Shown here: positions 12,573-24,935 of the stretch, in pieces | Numbering within the stretch: the first letter of the stretch is position 1 | Layout of the letters: every line of letters starts with the position of its first letter | From: Liolophura sinensis | Taxonomy: Eukaryota; Mollusca; Polyplacophora; Chitonida; Chitonidae | DNA length: 64,000 bases | Direction: 5' to 3' | Assembly (NCBI RefSeq): GCF_032854445.1 | Contig: NC_088302.1 | Location: forward strand, 24,871,788-24,935,787 | Translations under genes and position numbers: made by a program | The notes under the pieces: generated by a model | The model's input: only the letters and a program-made list of their open reading frames with translations | Database searches by the model: none | What the model was told of the DNA's origin: nothing

Positions 12573-13115
12573 TGGATATTCGTCGTGTTGAATTAGATCA
12601 CCACTTTACATATATGAACAGTTCACCATTAAGGGTGGGGCAGCTTACTTGCCTTCGGTAAGTCGTCTCAGTGAAGCCGTACTAGGCAAAAGAGCGCTGG
12701 AAATCCGCCCTGCGACAAGGCGGCACATCACACGTACATGCACTCTAAGGGCTCCGTAGTCATAGGACTGAAAAATTGTTAAGTACGACATTAAACCCCA
12801 AGCACTCACTCCCTCATAGTTTATTATTGACCAGTTATATTCTAGCATGGTACATGGTTTGAATACTTATTTCACTTAGTCTCCGAGAACATACCTTGAG
12901 TCTTCCCTATATCATTGAAAAACTGTTGACTTCTTCTCTTTGCATGATTTCTTCCTATTTTTCTACTTTATATACTTTCTTATTTCTTTGCTGGTTTGTG
13001 ATAACGTCGTTTTGTGAACTGGCCTTGCGATTATGGACCTGGAATATCCATCTTGGTTGACGTCTGGTATACGAATGCCCGTTTCGAGACATGGATTCCT
13101 AACGTCTTGTTTTTA
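12573..13115 (+). repeat. dispersed repeat family R, copy 2 (split by a SINE)
   Basis: It begins at GGATATTCGTCGTGTTGAAT, resumes after the SINE at 12625-12822 with GGTTTGAATACTTATTTCAC, and continues to the GTATACGAATGCCCG region. The order of segments matches the copy at 63.23-63.60 kb. The SINE insertion therefore postdates the arrival of this copy. Confidence 0.75.
12625..12822 (+). mobile_element. SINE family 2 copy, (ACTC) tail
   Basis: The body runs from GGTGGGGCAGCTTACTTGCC through AAATCCGCCCTGCGACAAGG to ACTGAAAAATTGTTAAGTAC and CCCCAAGCACTCACTCCCTC. The same order recurs at 21.1, 31.5 and 31.9 kb. The tRNA-like head is missing here. It interrupts a family R repeat. Confidence 0.85.
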
Positions 13116-13879
13116 TCTTATAGCATTCATACATTAATAATGTGAATGGCGTTAAATATCGTTATCTACGGAGGACATTCTTTTCACTGATGATAAAAAA
13201 AAAATGTTAGACAATATTTTTATATCTGCGCAAAACCGTGAACCATTTATACAATTGTGTCATGCAAAAGCTGTATTCCAACTATTAAAATGCAATTCAC
13301 GCTTTCAATACACTTAATAAATGGAACATTTGTTTCTCCGAGGAAATTTCAGTCAGGCATAAAAATAACCAATTAAACAAACAGAAAAAAGAGCTGGCCA
13401 TTTTATGTCAAATTTCTTGACTTTATTGCGCCGAAATGAGAAGGCAACAAAATACTAATCTAAGGCGAGAGATGAAAAATAAATCAGTATAAAGCTTTTT
13501 GCGGCCCTTGTCCATAAATGGCTTTTATATTCCCAGTTTTGACATTTTTATCATCGACTCTGTCCTATTAAGACATCCAACCAAGCACGGACACTATCAT
13601 CATCAAAAGGACAATTACAAAGCAGTATCTCTCATGAAGTTATAAAAGTTGAAATTAACGTGTGATTTTATGTGTCACGAGCATCATGCAGGGTGCCGGT
13701 ATGGTTTTATTACTTTACAGCTTCAGATAGGAGATCTCCTATTTTATTACTCCTATTTTAGCACCCTGTACAATGCATCGAAGATATATCTGGTTTCAAC
13801 AAGCAATGATGTTTTGTTTTTTCTCTGCATACAGAATACATGATGATTTTGTTCATTCATTCAATATTACTTAAGTCCT

Positions 13880-14060
13880 TCATACGTCAATGAAAGATTC
13901 ATAATTCCGTACTTTATATCTTTTCTTAGCTCGTTTGTGTTGAACGTCGTGTTTGGCCTTGCGACTATTGAACCGGAATATCCATTTTGTATGACGGCAG
14001 GTGTACGAATGTCTGTTTCGACTCACACAATCACACTTTTAATTAATCCTCTTGTGACCT
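13880..14060 (+). repeat. dispersed repeat family R, copy 3 (partial)
   Basis: Shares the central segment with copies 2 and 5 (CGTACTTTATATC, then GTGTTGAACGTCGTG, then GGAATATCCATTTTG and GTACGAATGTCTGTTTCGAC). It lies only 0.8 kb from copy 2 in the same orientation. Confidence 0.65.
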
Positions 14061-14879
14061 GTTTTGCAAAACCTGTAAATCAGCGTAATGAGTATTTGTT
14101 TTATCTGAGTCAAATATGGATGGCGATTATGTGTTAAAAGTTGAAATAAATTATCAGAAGAGAAATCGTCGGCATTGCGTAACAGTAAATATACATGAAA
14201 ATGAGAATATAGGGAACTTCATATACAATAATCTATGAAAACCGACCTTTGATTTGGGATCCATACCATTCACAGGCAGTTGACTGACATGCGATATTTG
14301 TGAATAATTGTGTTCTGTTTTACTTTCAAATTTTATAACTTTGGGGGAAAACTAGCTCACGTCGACCCTTAGACTGTAACAAGCCGCTAATACACTGCGG
14401 GAATGGGACAGAAAATGAACACACGATCACTGTATTACAACATATTGTCAATATCTCAGTTTCGTGAAACTTATTTTTGTGTAAATGGTTACTTTTGATA
14501 CACAAATCTGAATACTGAATGCCGATAGAAATGTGATGAGCCACCTCACAGCTGTCTACCAAACAATTATCCTGGACCTTAGGAAACCGACTGAGATCGT
14601 AGTCGTATAACCCTCAGATCAGTGTCTCTAATTAGCTTTAGGTGATAGAGAAGTGTCTTCAAAGCTCTTCACACAAGTTGTTGGACATTGGTTCGAACTG
14701 CGTTTCCACTTGGCTGCACATACACATCAAATTAGTTTAATAGGGCGGGGGAAAGGTTAGAATTAGGTCCTCATTGTCAGCTCATCCTTGATGGTAGGTT
14801 TTATACGCGGTCCTGAAGAGGCCCTTCTTCCTTTCCCTCACCCCGCTCCCCGAGGGTCATGTATCCACGTGGGTTAGGT

Positions 14880-15240
14880 ACGCAGCCTGTTTGCTCAGAA
14901 GTACCTTGCCGTCCGTTCGCACCTTAAGGGCTCCCCGATCTTGCGCACGCTGCGTCTTTCAGTGGCTCTGCCCTGGTCTCGCGTGACACGTGAGTGGCAC
15001 GAGACGGCTGGTCACCGCGCGAGAGAAGCTGTCATTTGGCTCGACCCAAGCCAAGGATCCACTTTCACCGTCCTCAGGTCTTCACACAGAGAGGCCAGCG
15101 GACAGTCTCTTTCGAATTCACTTCTCTATCAGATAAAGCCGATCGCGCGCGTGTCGCGTGCCACCCCGATGGACTCAGAGAAATAAATGGGGCGTGAATC
15201 CCGAGGCCAAAACAAACAACGTGGTGTGGGAGAGGTCGGC
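14880..15240. promoter_or_regulatory. candidate GC-rich regulatory island
   Basis: A CpG-rich stretch of about 350 bases, in sharp contrast to its AT-rich flanks, with two overlapping open frames (67 and 81 codons) that do not resemble known proteins. It includes a GATA-type site (CAGATAAAGC near 15130) and CACGTG-like motifs. It could be a promoter, an enhancer or an unrecognised exon; no splice pair was found that supports an exon. Confidence 0.2.
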
Positions 15241-15899
15241 TCCGACCCAGGCCTTAGCTCTTCCAAAATAGCCTTTAGATATACCAATAATTCAACCTGA
15301 CAACATTATATTCTCATTTTTGCTTTATTAGACGAACACTGTCTGCACATATGAACAGCTAACAATGCAGATCGTTTGTGCTGCCCCAGGACGTGTGAAC
15401 GTTCTCGGATACATATAAAAGGATTCTACAAAGTTTCCAAGGAAACATTTTGAAAGAAAAACAATGGTTTTTAACTTTTCTCCAAAAAAAAAAAGAATTT
15501 AATTCCTATTTCTAACTCTTCAGCTTTAAACAGCACTGGTGATAGTTTGTGCAGAAGTATGACAATCATGAAAGTTTTAGGCGTTTCTAGTTAAGCATTA
15601 CAAATCGCGAAGAATTGAAACGGCAACCCAGCCGCCGGGCATTGCAATCTCTCATTGAGTGCGGCTGCTTGTATTTCTATTGATTTACGATTTGGCAGTT
15701 TGTGTTAACGACTGTATTAGTCTCTGTATTAGAGAGTGGTGTAGAAAATGATATCAACTACAGATTTATTAACATTCCGCATTGACGAAATTTTAACACG
15801 GCTGATACGCTATATGATTGGTGTCTTTGTCGAAGTTAGGATTTAAATTTATTACGGTTGCTTTGAACAGTGTACCAAACGCTCATCCGTTTTTACATA

Positions 15900-16460
15900 G
15901 AATGAGGAAAGGCATATTGTTGTGGGATTTAACGCCTATAGCCGTGTGCCCAACTGTTGACATCCGCCCGTAGGGTGATGATTGGGATACCTGCTGGTGA
16001 TAGGTGAGAACGATCGTGTCAACCCAGGCGTTTCCACGGACAGGTCATCAAGATTGGCCGGAGATTACGACCGGACAGTGGTCAAGGGCTGACCACTCGG
16101 ACGTCAATGGGATGAGACAGGTCACGTGGCGTAATGACCGGTCACCTGTGCATAGCGGCCTCTGAATGCAATTATTATACGATGCTCCATTAATTATAGT
16201 GAAATGAAACGCTCGTGGATAAAATTATGTTTGCGAAACACACATGGCCCCTTGAACGCGGACGATTCTAACACGTGTATGGGGGTATTTTAGGGACGTA
16301 ATTGCAGTGATGTTATATGACGTAGCCGTTAGACCAGTTGTCTTGTCCGGTCACTTTCATTACGTGCACATTATCATATAACCTTTTATTTGGACAGCGT
16401 GACACAAGCACGCATTAATGGCACATAATGTAATTATTTAATTACACGATTTCCACCCTC
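15900..16460. promoter_or_regulatory. candidate enhancer with homeodomain-type sites
   Basis: Non-repetitive DNA with a cluster of TAAT-core sites: TCCATTAATTATAG at about 16187-16200, GCATTAATGG near 16412, and the exact inverted pair GTAATTA-TT-TAATTAC at 16430-16445. The segment at 16020-16140 is GC-richer and holds repeated GACCGG/GGTCA motifs. Paired TAAT sites are typical binding sites for homeodomain dimers. The function is inferred from motifs and from location inside a ParaHox cluster. Confidence 0.3.
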
Positions 16461-17412
16461 CATGTTCCATTTCAGTTGGCATATCAATTACTGTCCTTGC
16501 TCGAATTTTTAACATCTCTTCCTGGATACTAGCTCCTCAATCCTTGCAAAAATGGACAGTCACTTCGTTTCTTATTTTAGCACACGTAAGCCCTAAATTC
16601 CCAGGCAAGCGCCCTTATTTTTTTATTTTTTTTATTTATTTTGTGTTTCTACGCTGCACAAGGATCGACCATATCGCTTATATCACGAGACACCCCACAG
16701 AAAACCTCCCGAGTGCTCTCCAAATATGACGTACAATCTGTATACATTCACAATTACATGTGTATCAGTGGTATACACAAATCGTTTTCTATGGGGAAAC
16801 ATAAGCTCTTGTTGGCTTAAGTTATCAAAAGCGCGTTTACCTTGAGATAACACAACGTGGGGCATAATGTCCGTATCACTCTCAAGGTAGACAACAAGTT
16901 ATATGAGAGCATTGCTTTTCCTTACTATTTATGGACGGTAGCAAATTTGTCAATTTCAACCTCAAAAGTATATATCCCCTAACTTTCGCGTGGTACAATG
17001 TCATACCTCCACATACAGATTGCACTTTTCTCTTCAAAATGTCAAAAAATAAATCTAGCATTACCGCCATTTTTTTAACCTGTGTTTGCTGGATATGACG
17101 TCATAGCATTGTGTTTGGTAACCTCCAGGGGGAGGGCAAAAATATTTCAGTTCTATCCATACAGACAAACTTCTGATATATTTTAACTTATAGGTGAATG
17201 CAAAATAGCAATGCAGTAATTTAGTGTCTATCAAAAAGCTTTACTGTCTGTGAGGCAGTATTATAGAAATCAGTGCCATTTAAACAAGTTAATACAATTG
17301 GTCACTTAAAGATATTTCAAAAACTAAAATGGCCGTAAGTGCACGGTATTTAGATATTTATGTCTGGTTAAAAACAAAGGTATTAATTGCATGCTATACT
17401 TAATACTTTAAC

Positions 17413-17500
17413 ATTTGATTGGTGCTGAACGCTGTAAAAATCTTCAAGCACAATGCTGCAGTCGATTGACGGGAGCTGGATTCGAGCCTACCATCTCTTA
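17413..17500 (-). mobile_element. SINE-like fragment
   Basis: TTTGATTGGTGCTGAACGC matches the reverse complement of the shared SINE 3' end, followed by a diverged body and a segment resembling a B box (GGAGCTGGATTCGAGCC). Only weakly similar to the other copies. Confidence 0.4.
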
Positions 17501-18503
17501 GGTCAGAGTTTGGATGGCTGCGTAGAGGAGCTGTTTAGGCGAGTGAAACTTCGTGAGGCCTGTGGTATGGTGGAAAACATTATTCAGATGTAGAAATCAA
17601 AGAAACGTAATGTGTTTGTGTTCATGTAATTGATCATTTTTTGTGATGAGTTTCAAAGGATCAGATTGTGTCGGGCGACTGAGTGACGTCATTTCATTAA
17701 GGAACCCGCCGTTCACAAGAAACGTCTTAGAAGAGGATCGTCGACAAACACAGGTTAAATACAAAAAGGCCCACGATTCTTTACTTTTCCCGTGTTTCAG
17801 ATGAACTTTATCGGTGAGTGCCCACATTTTTCGAACCTATACAAGTGTAACAACCTCTGTTGTCCACCACATTAGCACTAATTTTGTATAACTTTCGTCC
17901 CACCGTGCAGTCATACGACGCCGCACCCATCCTCTGTCTGTATCCTCCACCATAACACCCGCCATTACCGGAGACATTTGATCAACTCACGTGCCACCAA
18001 TGACAGTAATTACACTGGTAATGTCTGGCCACATCCTCTTCTGGTCCTTGCCCGCTAGGTGTCGCCTGGAGGTGTCAGCTGACCCGCCCGTGCGCGCGCT
18101 GCCGACAGATGCCGGCCAGAATCGCTCGCTGTCTAATCACGACATCACACAGAAATGTCCATCCGTTCACTGCAAATTTACTGTCATTCCTTAAAGCGAT
18201 AAAGATTTAAGTGAAGTGTGGGAAGATTTTGGTCCCATCTCGACGAATCTGGCCGAGACATTATTTTGAACACTGTTAGTATAGCTTGCCTGGAATAAAC
18301 CACAATTAAATATGTTTAACAACTGTATAATTTCATCACCGTATATTTGGTCTAACTCTAAATCAGTCTTGTAGTTTGCGCATTTTGTTTCCGGCTTTTA
18401 TGAGATGTTATTTTTAAATCTGATCAGACTGACTATTACTTTTGTCGGGTAATCGCGGCAGAGATTTACTTCATTAAAAGTTTCCCTAAAATCCCTAAAT
18501 TTC

Positions 18504-18585
18504 CCACTCAAGAATATTTCACTTATATATATATGACGGCGGCCAGCATTAGGGTGGGGGGAAACCACGACCATCTGACAGACCT
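18504..18585 (-). mobile_element. SINE family 1 fragment
   Basis: ACTCAAGAATATTTCACTTA, then GACGGCGGCCAGCATTAGGG and ACCACGACCATCTGACAG match the 3' half of the family in reverse orientation. It lies 120 bases from a fuller copy in the same orientation. Confidence 0.8.
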
Positions 18586-18700
18586 GCCCACGTACGTTAT
18601 TGTTATAATAGCTTCAAATTTCTTTATATACGGTAATTTGCCGAAACGTACGGCAGTTATGCCTGTAACCCAACGAAAAGATAAAGGAAAGTCCTTCGAT

Positions 18701-18947
18701 ATTTATTTATTTGATTGGTGTTTTACGCCGTACTCAAGAATATTTCATTTATACGACGGCGGTCAGCATTATGGTGGGTGGAAACCGGGCCCAGCCCGGG
18801 GGAAACCCACGACCATCCGCAGGTTGCTAGAAGACCTTTCCACATACGGCCCGAGAGGAAGCCAGCATGAGCTGGGCCGCATTGGTGAGAGACTCCTGGG
18901 TCATTACGCTGCGCTAGCGTACTAACCAACTGAGCCATGGAGGCCCC
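18701..18947 (-). mobile_element. SINE family 1, near full length
   Basis: In reverse orientation the copy runs from ATTTATTTGATTGGTGTTTT through GCATTATGGTGGGTGG, the CCGGGC palindrome and GGAAGCCAGCATGAGCTGG to the tRNA-like head ACTAACCAACTGAGCCATGG. It is one of the best-preserved copies and useful as a consensus template. The open frames that cross it are artefacts of the SINE. Confidence 0.9.
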
Positions 18948-20920
18948 TCCTTCGATATAACTGCAGTCCCAACATCGGATGCGATTATTTAAATGTATTT
19001 CATTCAGTTCACATAGAAGCTTTAAAAAGTATATGAATGTATATAGGGATATACAGTTTTTAGTGGTATGTCTGTTTCTTTTGATGTCTTGAGTTTCATA
19101 TAGTTTACAATAATTTTTTTCTTGATAGCTCTTCTGTTTTGACTAACACGTCTTAAGCTTTTATCATTGGCCTATACATCTCCATACTTGACCATTAATA
19201 CAGTTTTAGGTACAAACATCTACTGTGATGGGTACAGTTTCTGTCCTAATTAACCGAGTATCAATATTTGCCACAGGTATTGGGTGTGGTTACGTAGGTG
19301 AGACACGGGCTGATTCATGCTCTTCCCCGCACCTCCCTATGGCATAGATTCCCCTCCGGCTGAATACCTCACCTGCGACCCCCACAGGGTGTGAGGGGTA
19401 CGGCAGACGAGTAAACTATAATCAAATCACCTGACAGGTATGGCTGTCCTCAGGGCACTCACCTTTTTAGCTCAATACATGTGGCCTAAATATAGACGTA
19501 CAAACTCACATGAGCTGAGCATTTTATGTAGTTTTTGATTTTGAAATGTCGAAAATGTCAAAAATTTTAGAACCTAACCTAGAACCTTCCAATGTTGCAT
19601 TTACCATTGGAGATTGAATTTGTACGCTCCATAGCGCTCACTGCATGTTTGAGGAGCCAGTTGGCGACGCGCAGTCTGCCGTGATGTTCACCCAAGATCA
19701 CTTGTTTTCCTTCATTATGCTAGGGGAAAAAAACCATTGTCGACAGATCCACCGATGTCGCACAAAACTAGAACAATAAATGTAAAAATTAAAACTCTTT
19801 TTTTTTCTCAGTGTTTCCTATTTGTATGTGTTTGAATCTGGCCACATATCAAAAATGTTATTGATTATCACTGCTGGATTTGTTTCTGTTAAGTATGTTT
19901 TATATGCAGTAAAATGTAATAAGTAATTCTTAGACTGAGTAAAGATTTGTAGCCAAGGCCTACCACAAAATAATAAAGAGGCCTGCTTTATCAGGGGAGT
20001 GCTCTTTACATCAGATGCAGAGAATTGTAGAATCAATTTCCATGTGAAAATCTGGCGGTGAAACATCAACAAAGTACAAGAATAAACAAGAATAACACAT
20101 ACGGGGTCTTTTGCTGCTTGACTGACAATGACATTATCGCCAAAATCTGTTTGGGATGAGGTGCTGGTTTAACTAGGGGAGATAATCCTAGAACCGGAGA
20201 CAATTGTTATGTATAGTGAGCTACCTCCCCTGAAATGCTTATTGGTAATTAAGAATTAATTAATCATTAAGAATAAACCATTCTAGTTCCATAGTTCTGA
20301 AGCTATACAAAAATCGGTGCATACATATAATATTTTATTGAATTTTGTATTCGAATTTGACATGTGAATTTGAACTGTCGATTACATATCGGTACATTTA
20401 AAAGTTGATTATCAAAGTACCTAAATTTGAAATGATAATTAATTATCCATAACGACCTATCCGCCAACCAGTTTGACGGGAGACAATTCGACCTTGACAT
20501 AACACAAGGAAATGAAGCACCTTTCCCTGATATTAAACGTATTTTCTGAAACCATGTCAACGCATTAACCGTAAGGAAAATACTTCCAGCTGACATTGAT
20601 ATTGTTAATAAATGGTGATTATATCCACGGCGTTTTGTCTTTTGTTTCGTGAAAATAGTATCTAAAATAGTAACACTGTCATGAAACGTTATTCAGGCCT
20701 AATACGAAAGGCTACAGCATGGAGGGTTAAAGTGGAACAGCGACAGAAGGATGATGGTTGGCAAATGGTAAACACGTAACCAGTGAAATTCGGCCTCTTG
20801 ACATCAGTTGGGGTTTTATTCTAAAACTGTTCCTGAAAATGCTTCAAACGCTGCAAGTTGCTTGTCAAATAAGCTTGCTATTTTAAATAAATGCCTTACA
20901 CGCAGTGTTAATTCTTTGTG

Positions 20921-21483
20921 AGGGTTTCTGTGGCCGACAGATTAGGCAATGTGGCCGTTGTGAGTTCGAGTCGATCTCAGGAAGTCTTCCTCTCTGGTCA
21001 GGACCGACCCCGATAACACAGTTGGTAGAGCGTCCGCTTCTGGAGCGGGAGATCCAGAGTCAATCCTGGATCGAGTCACACGAAAGACTTTAAAAGACGA
21101 AGTAGTATCTTTCTAGTAGTGCATAGTGCAACGACTGGTTGACCCGTATCAGTATAATGGCTAGGGCGGGACAGCTGACTTGCATTCGGTAGGTCATCTC
21201 AGTGAAGCAGCACTAGATAAAAGAGCTGTGGAAATCCGTCCTGCAATAAGGAAGGCACATAACATGCACTCCAAGGGTTCCTTGGTCGTCATGTGACTGA
21301 AAAATTGTTAATTGCGACGTTGAACTCCAAGCACTCACTCACTCACTCCTCTCCGGTACGAGGGAAGGCCTGCAAGCAATCTCTGCAAGCAATCTGTGGA
21401 TTATCGTGGCTTTCCCCCGGTCTCTGTCCGGTTTTCTCCAAGAACAATAGAGTGAAGTGCATGTGAAAAATAAATCAAACAAA
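20921..21483 (+). mobile_element. degenerate SINE family 1 split by a SINE family 2 insertion
   Basis: The left part (20921-21003) has GTTTCTGTGGCCGACAGATT and GTTGTGAGTTCGAGTC. The right part resumes near 21347 with CTCTCCGGTACGAGGGAAGG and ends in an A-rich tail. Unit B has the same host SINE uninterrupted at 25371-25563, which gives the empty site for the insertion. Confidence 0.85.
21004..21347 (+). mobile_element. SINE family 2, full length with tRNA-like head
   Basis: The head ACACAGTTGGTAGAGCGTCC followed by GCTTCTGGAGCGGGAGATCC looks like tRNA A-box sequence and anticodon arm, with a B-box-like AATCCTGGATCGAGTC. The body then matches the other family 2 copies (GGAAATCCGTCCTGCAATAA; ACTGAAAAATTGTTAATTGC) and ends in (ACTC)n. 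Short direct repeats CCTCTCTGGT and CCTCTCCGGT flank it, as expected for target-site duplication. I do not read it as a functional tRNA gene. Confidence 0.85.
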
Positions 21484-21960
21484 GAAAATACTTTGTAAAT
21501 AGTCTTCTATCATGAATATGAAATATGACACGAAAAAGATAATAGATCCCATAATATAATAATACACCATGCCACATGAAAATCATTTATCAAATGTATT
21601 TTAAAAAGGTTATTAACCGTACACCAAAATGGAAAATGTTTGGATATTGTGAGATTGTGACAAGACCCGAGCTGTGTCACGAAAACGAGACGTCGCGTTT
21701 GCATACATGATGTTTAGGTCAAAGCTGAACGACTGAAGATACGATGGCATTGTGTTTCTACCCCTAATCTATATACAGTATTTCTGTTTTTTAAATATTT
21801 CATCACAGCCTCATGATTTGTTTTTTGAAAGAAAAAAAAGCCCTTGCTGGCCCATTTGCATAAAACTCCCGCTGCATCCTTTCAGACATAGTGTAAAGTG
21901 GTCGCCAGGACGAACCCAGGTCTCGCTCACTGGATTATAGCTTTAAGTGAAGCGGTACCC

Positions 21961-22222
21961 TCAAGAGATAATCTGCTAAATTTAACAGAAAGTCTGCCCT
22001 CTGAGTGATGCTAGATCAATTCTATTATTGCAGCATATTATTTTATGTTAAATCTAGCACATGTTTCCAGTTAAATCAACACATAGATTGCATTAGACTG
22101 ACATGATATTGTGTTGAATACGCCACAGTATTATCGTGTAATAACGTGATACATGCATTCTAGCATCACTCAGACAACAGACTTTCTGTTAAAAAAAAAA
22201 AACAAATAATTTTTTGAGTGAT
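21961..22222. mobile_element. palindromic MITE (family M), copy in unit A
   Basis: Internal signatures CTGAGTGATGCTAGA and its inverted counterpart TCTAGCATCACTCAGACAAC, with outer ends rich in TTAACAGAAAG and CTTTCTGTTAA. The element is nearly self-complementary over its length and has no coding capacity. The same MITE sits at the equivalent place in unit B. Confidence 0.85.
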
Positions 22223-23002
22223 ATAATAAGTAACAGGCTCCGGTATACGCCTAGATGTCGACGGGTAGCCAACTAGCTGTCAGACTGTTAAACTAAATGT
22301 ATGTCTAAGCTCACAATTTGAACCATTATCATTATTATCATCATTAGGATCATTATTAGTCATCGCCTTGATTCCATGTACATATGTAATTTCTAATTTG
22401 AATCGCACGATCCTGCATTTGATTGGTCAGAACTGGACGACACACACGGCTTATCCAGTGGAATGAACGCTCTATATTTTTTCTCATTCTACAGCATTTT
22501 CAAATAAAGCTTTCATGAATTCAGGAATTTTTAAAAGTATATGAATGTATATATGGATATACAGTTTTTAGTGGTATGTGTATTTCTTTGTTGTCTTGAA
22601 TTTCATTCAGTTTACAACATTTTTTTTCTGGACAGCTCTTCTGTTTTGACTTAAAAACCAACACGTCTTAAGCTTTTATCATTGGCCTATACATCTGCAT
22701 ACGTCACTATTATTACAATTTTAGGTACAAACATCTACTGTGATGGGTACCATTTCTGTCCTAATTAACCGAGTATCAATATTTGCCACAGGTCTTGGGT
22801 GTGGTTACGTAGGTGAGATACGGGATAATTCCCTACGGCACCGATTCCTCTAAGGCTGAATATCTCACCTGCGATCCCCACAGGGTGTGAAGGGTACAGC
22901 AGACGACTACACTGTAATCAAATCACCTGACAGGTACGGCTTTCCTCAGGGCACTCACCTTTTTAGCTCAATGCATGTGGCCTAAATATAGAGGTACAAA
23001 CT

Positions 23003-23528
23003 CATCCGCCAAGTGACCTTGAAACAAATCTTTTCGAGCAAAAACTATACGGATATGACGTCATTGATACCCACTGGATCCTAGCCGTCCATCCTAGAAT
23101 CCTATATTTCAAAGGCAGCTTACCCGGCTGGAAAATTTCTCATAAAAAATCGATGTCAGGTGTCCAAGCACAGGGTTTTTGATCTTTCAGTCATCATAAG
23201 CCCGATTCTACCACAATATATTAATGTTGCTGATAGAAGCTACATGTACATGCCGTAAATACGCGCAGCATCAGGCGCCAGCGAATATATTATAAATGGG
23301 AATATTCTGATCTTACTAGCAACAGCTAAAGACAACTATAAGGACTTTTGCATCTCAAACTTTAAGCATATTTTCTGTTTACTATTATTCACATTTTGTG
23401 TTTATGAATTTCTTGAGCCAAAGCCGCCAAAGGCAAGCTTTGCTAAAGTTATATTTGTAGAACCTTTTGCTGCACCTGATGTTAGGTCAAATCCAATGTT
23501 CTTTCCAGATCAAATATATGTGCATTTA
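23003..23528. repeat. unit-B-specific segment
   Basis: About 525 bases absent from unit A at the matching junction. No terminal inverted repeat, tail or coding frame is obvious, so it could be an insertion in B or a deletion in A. Confidence 0.6.
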
Positions 23529-24696
23529 GACACATGAGCTGAGCATTTTATGTAGTTTTTGATGTTGAAAATGTCGAAAATGTCGAAAATTTTAGAATTT
23601 AACCTAGAACCTTCCAATGTTGCATTAAGCATTGTAGATTGAATTTGTACGCTTCATAGCGCTCACTGCATGTTTATGGGGCCAGTTGGCGACGCGCAGT
23701 CTGCGTGATGTTCACCCAAGATCACATGTTTTCTTCCATTATGCTAGGGAAAAAGGCTATCGTCGACAGATCCACCGATGTCGCACACACCTAGAACAAT
23801 AAATGTAAAAATTAAAACTCTTTTTTTTTTCTCTGCAGTGTTTCCTACTTGTATATCTATGAATCTGACCACATATCAAAAATGTTATTGATTATCACTG
23901 CTGGATTTGTTTCTGTCAAGTATGTTTTATATGCAGTGAAATGCAGTAAAGTAAAGATTTGTCGCCAAAATCTGTTTGGGATGAGGTGCTGGTTTAACAA
24001 GGGGAGATAATCCTAGAACCGGAGACAATTGTTATGTATAGTGAGCTACCTCCCCTGAAATGCTCATTAGTAAAATCATTAAGAACACACCATTGTAGTT
24101 TCACAGTCCTGAAGCTGTACAAAAATCGGTGCATACATATAATATTTTGTTGAATTTTGTATCCGAATTTGACTTAATTTTCAAGGCCTGTCGATTACAT
24201 ATCGGTACTTTTAAAAGTGGATTATCAAAGTACCTTAATTTGAAATGATAATAAATTATCGATAACGACTTATCCGCCAACCAGTTTGACGGGAGACAAT
24301 TCGACCTTGACATAATACAAGGAAATGAAGAAACTTTCCCTGATATTAAACGTGTTTTCTGAAACCATGTCAACGCATTAACCGTAAGGAAGATACTTCC
24401 AGCTGACATTGGTATTGTCATAAATGGTGATTATATCCATGGCGTTTTGTCTTTTTGTTTCGTGGAAATAGTATGTAAAATAGTAACACTGTCATAAAAC
24501 GTTATTCAGGCCTAATACGGAAGGCTACAGCATGGAGGGTTAAAGTGGAACAGCGACAGAAGGATGATGGCAAATGGTAACACGTAACCAGTGAAATCCG
24601 GCCTCTTGACATCAGTTGGGGTTTTATTCTATAACTGTTCGTGAAAATGCTTCAAACGCTGCAACTTACTCCTCCTCTAACATCCTGTCTCAAACA

Positions 24697-24935
24697 TAAT
24701 TAGGTACATTCTGAAAACTAAATTACATTTAACGGAATGTTACGTTTTCTATGTGATGCTAGATTATATCTTTTTGCCACTTTATTGTATTATGTTATGA
24801 AAAACGCAATACTCCGTTAGACCAACAAAAGTCTGCCATATATAACAAATATTTTGTAGCATTAACATAATGTAGTTTGCCGTCAAGTATGAAACGTAGT
24901 AGTCTGTCAGTTTAACATATTAGTTTTTTACTTTA
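24697..24935. mobile_element. diverged MITE (family M)
   Basis: Weak but ordered similarity to family M: ACATTTAACGGAATG, GTGATGCTAGATTATA, CCGTTAGACCAACAAAA and CAGTTTAACATATTAG. The ends are decayed. Confidence 0.5.

Larger units (their letters stand above)
11647..18500. other. intergenic stretch, no gene recognised
   Basis: Apart from a family 2 SINE, repeats of family R, a SINE-like fragment near 17.4 kb and the two candidate regulatory islands listed separately, this is AT-rich DNA with only short uninformative ORFs. This is the interval where Xlox/Pdx would be expected, and no homeobox-like frame is present on either strand. Confidence 0.6.
19018..22255. repeat. tandem segmental duplication, unit A
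   Basis: Unit A (about 3.2 kb) is followed directly by unit B (22527-26330). They share, in the same order, AGTATATGAATGTATATAGG, AGGTACAAACATCTACTGTG, the block around CATTGGAGATTGAATTTGTA, GGTGCTGGTTTAACTAGGGG, GAAATGAAGCACCTTTCCCT, a degenerate SINE, GTCGCCAGGACGAACCCAGG and a MITE. Unit A carries about 200 bases (roughly 19925-20130) absent from B and an extra SINE 2 insertion; B has its own extra segment. Confidence 0.9.

Noticed and set aside
18533-18925. 130-codon plus-strand ORF
   Set aside because: Most of it is SINE sequence read in reverse orientation.
21006-21080. tRNA-like sequence resembling a tRNA gene
   Set aside because: It is the head of a SINE family 2 element: the acceptor stem does not close and the SINE body follows directly.
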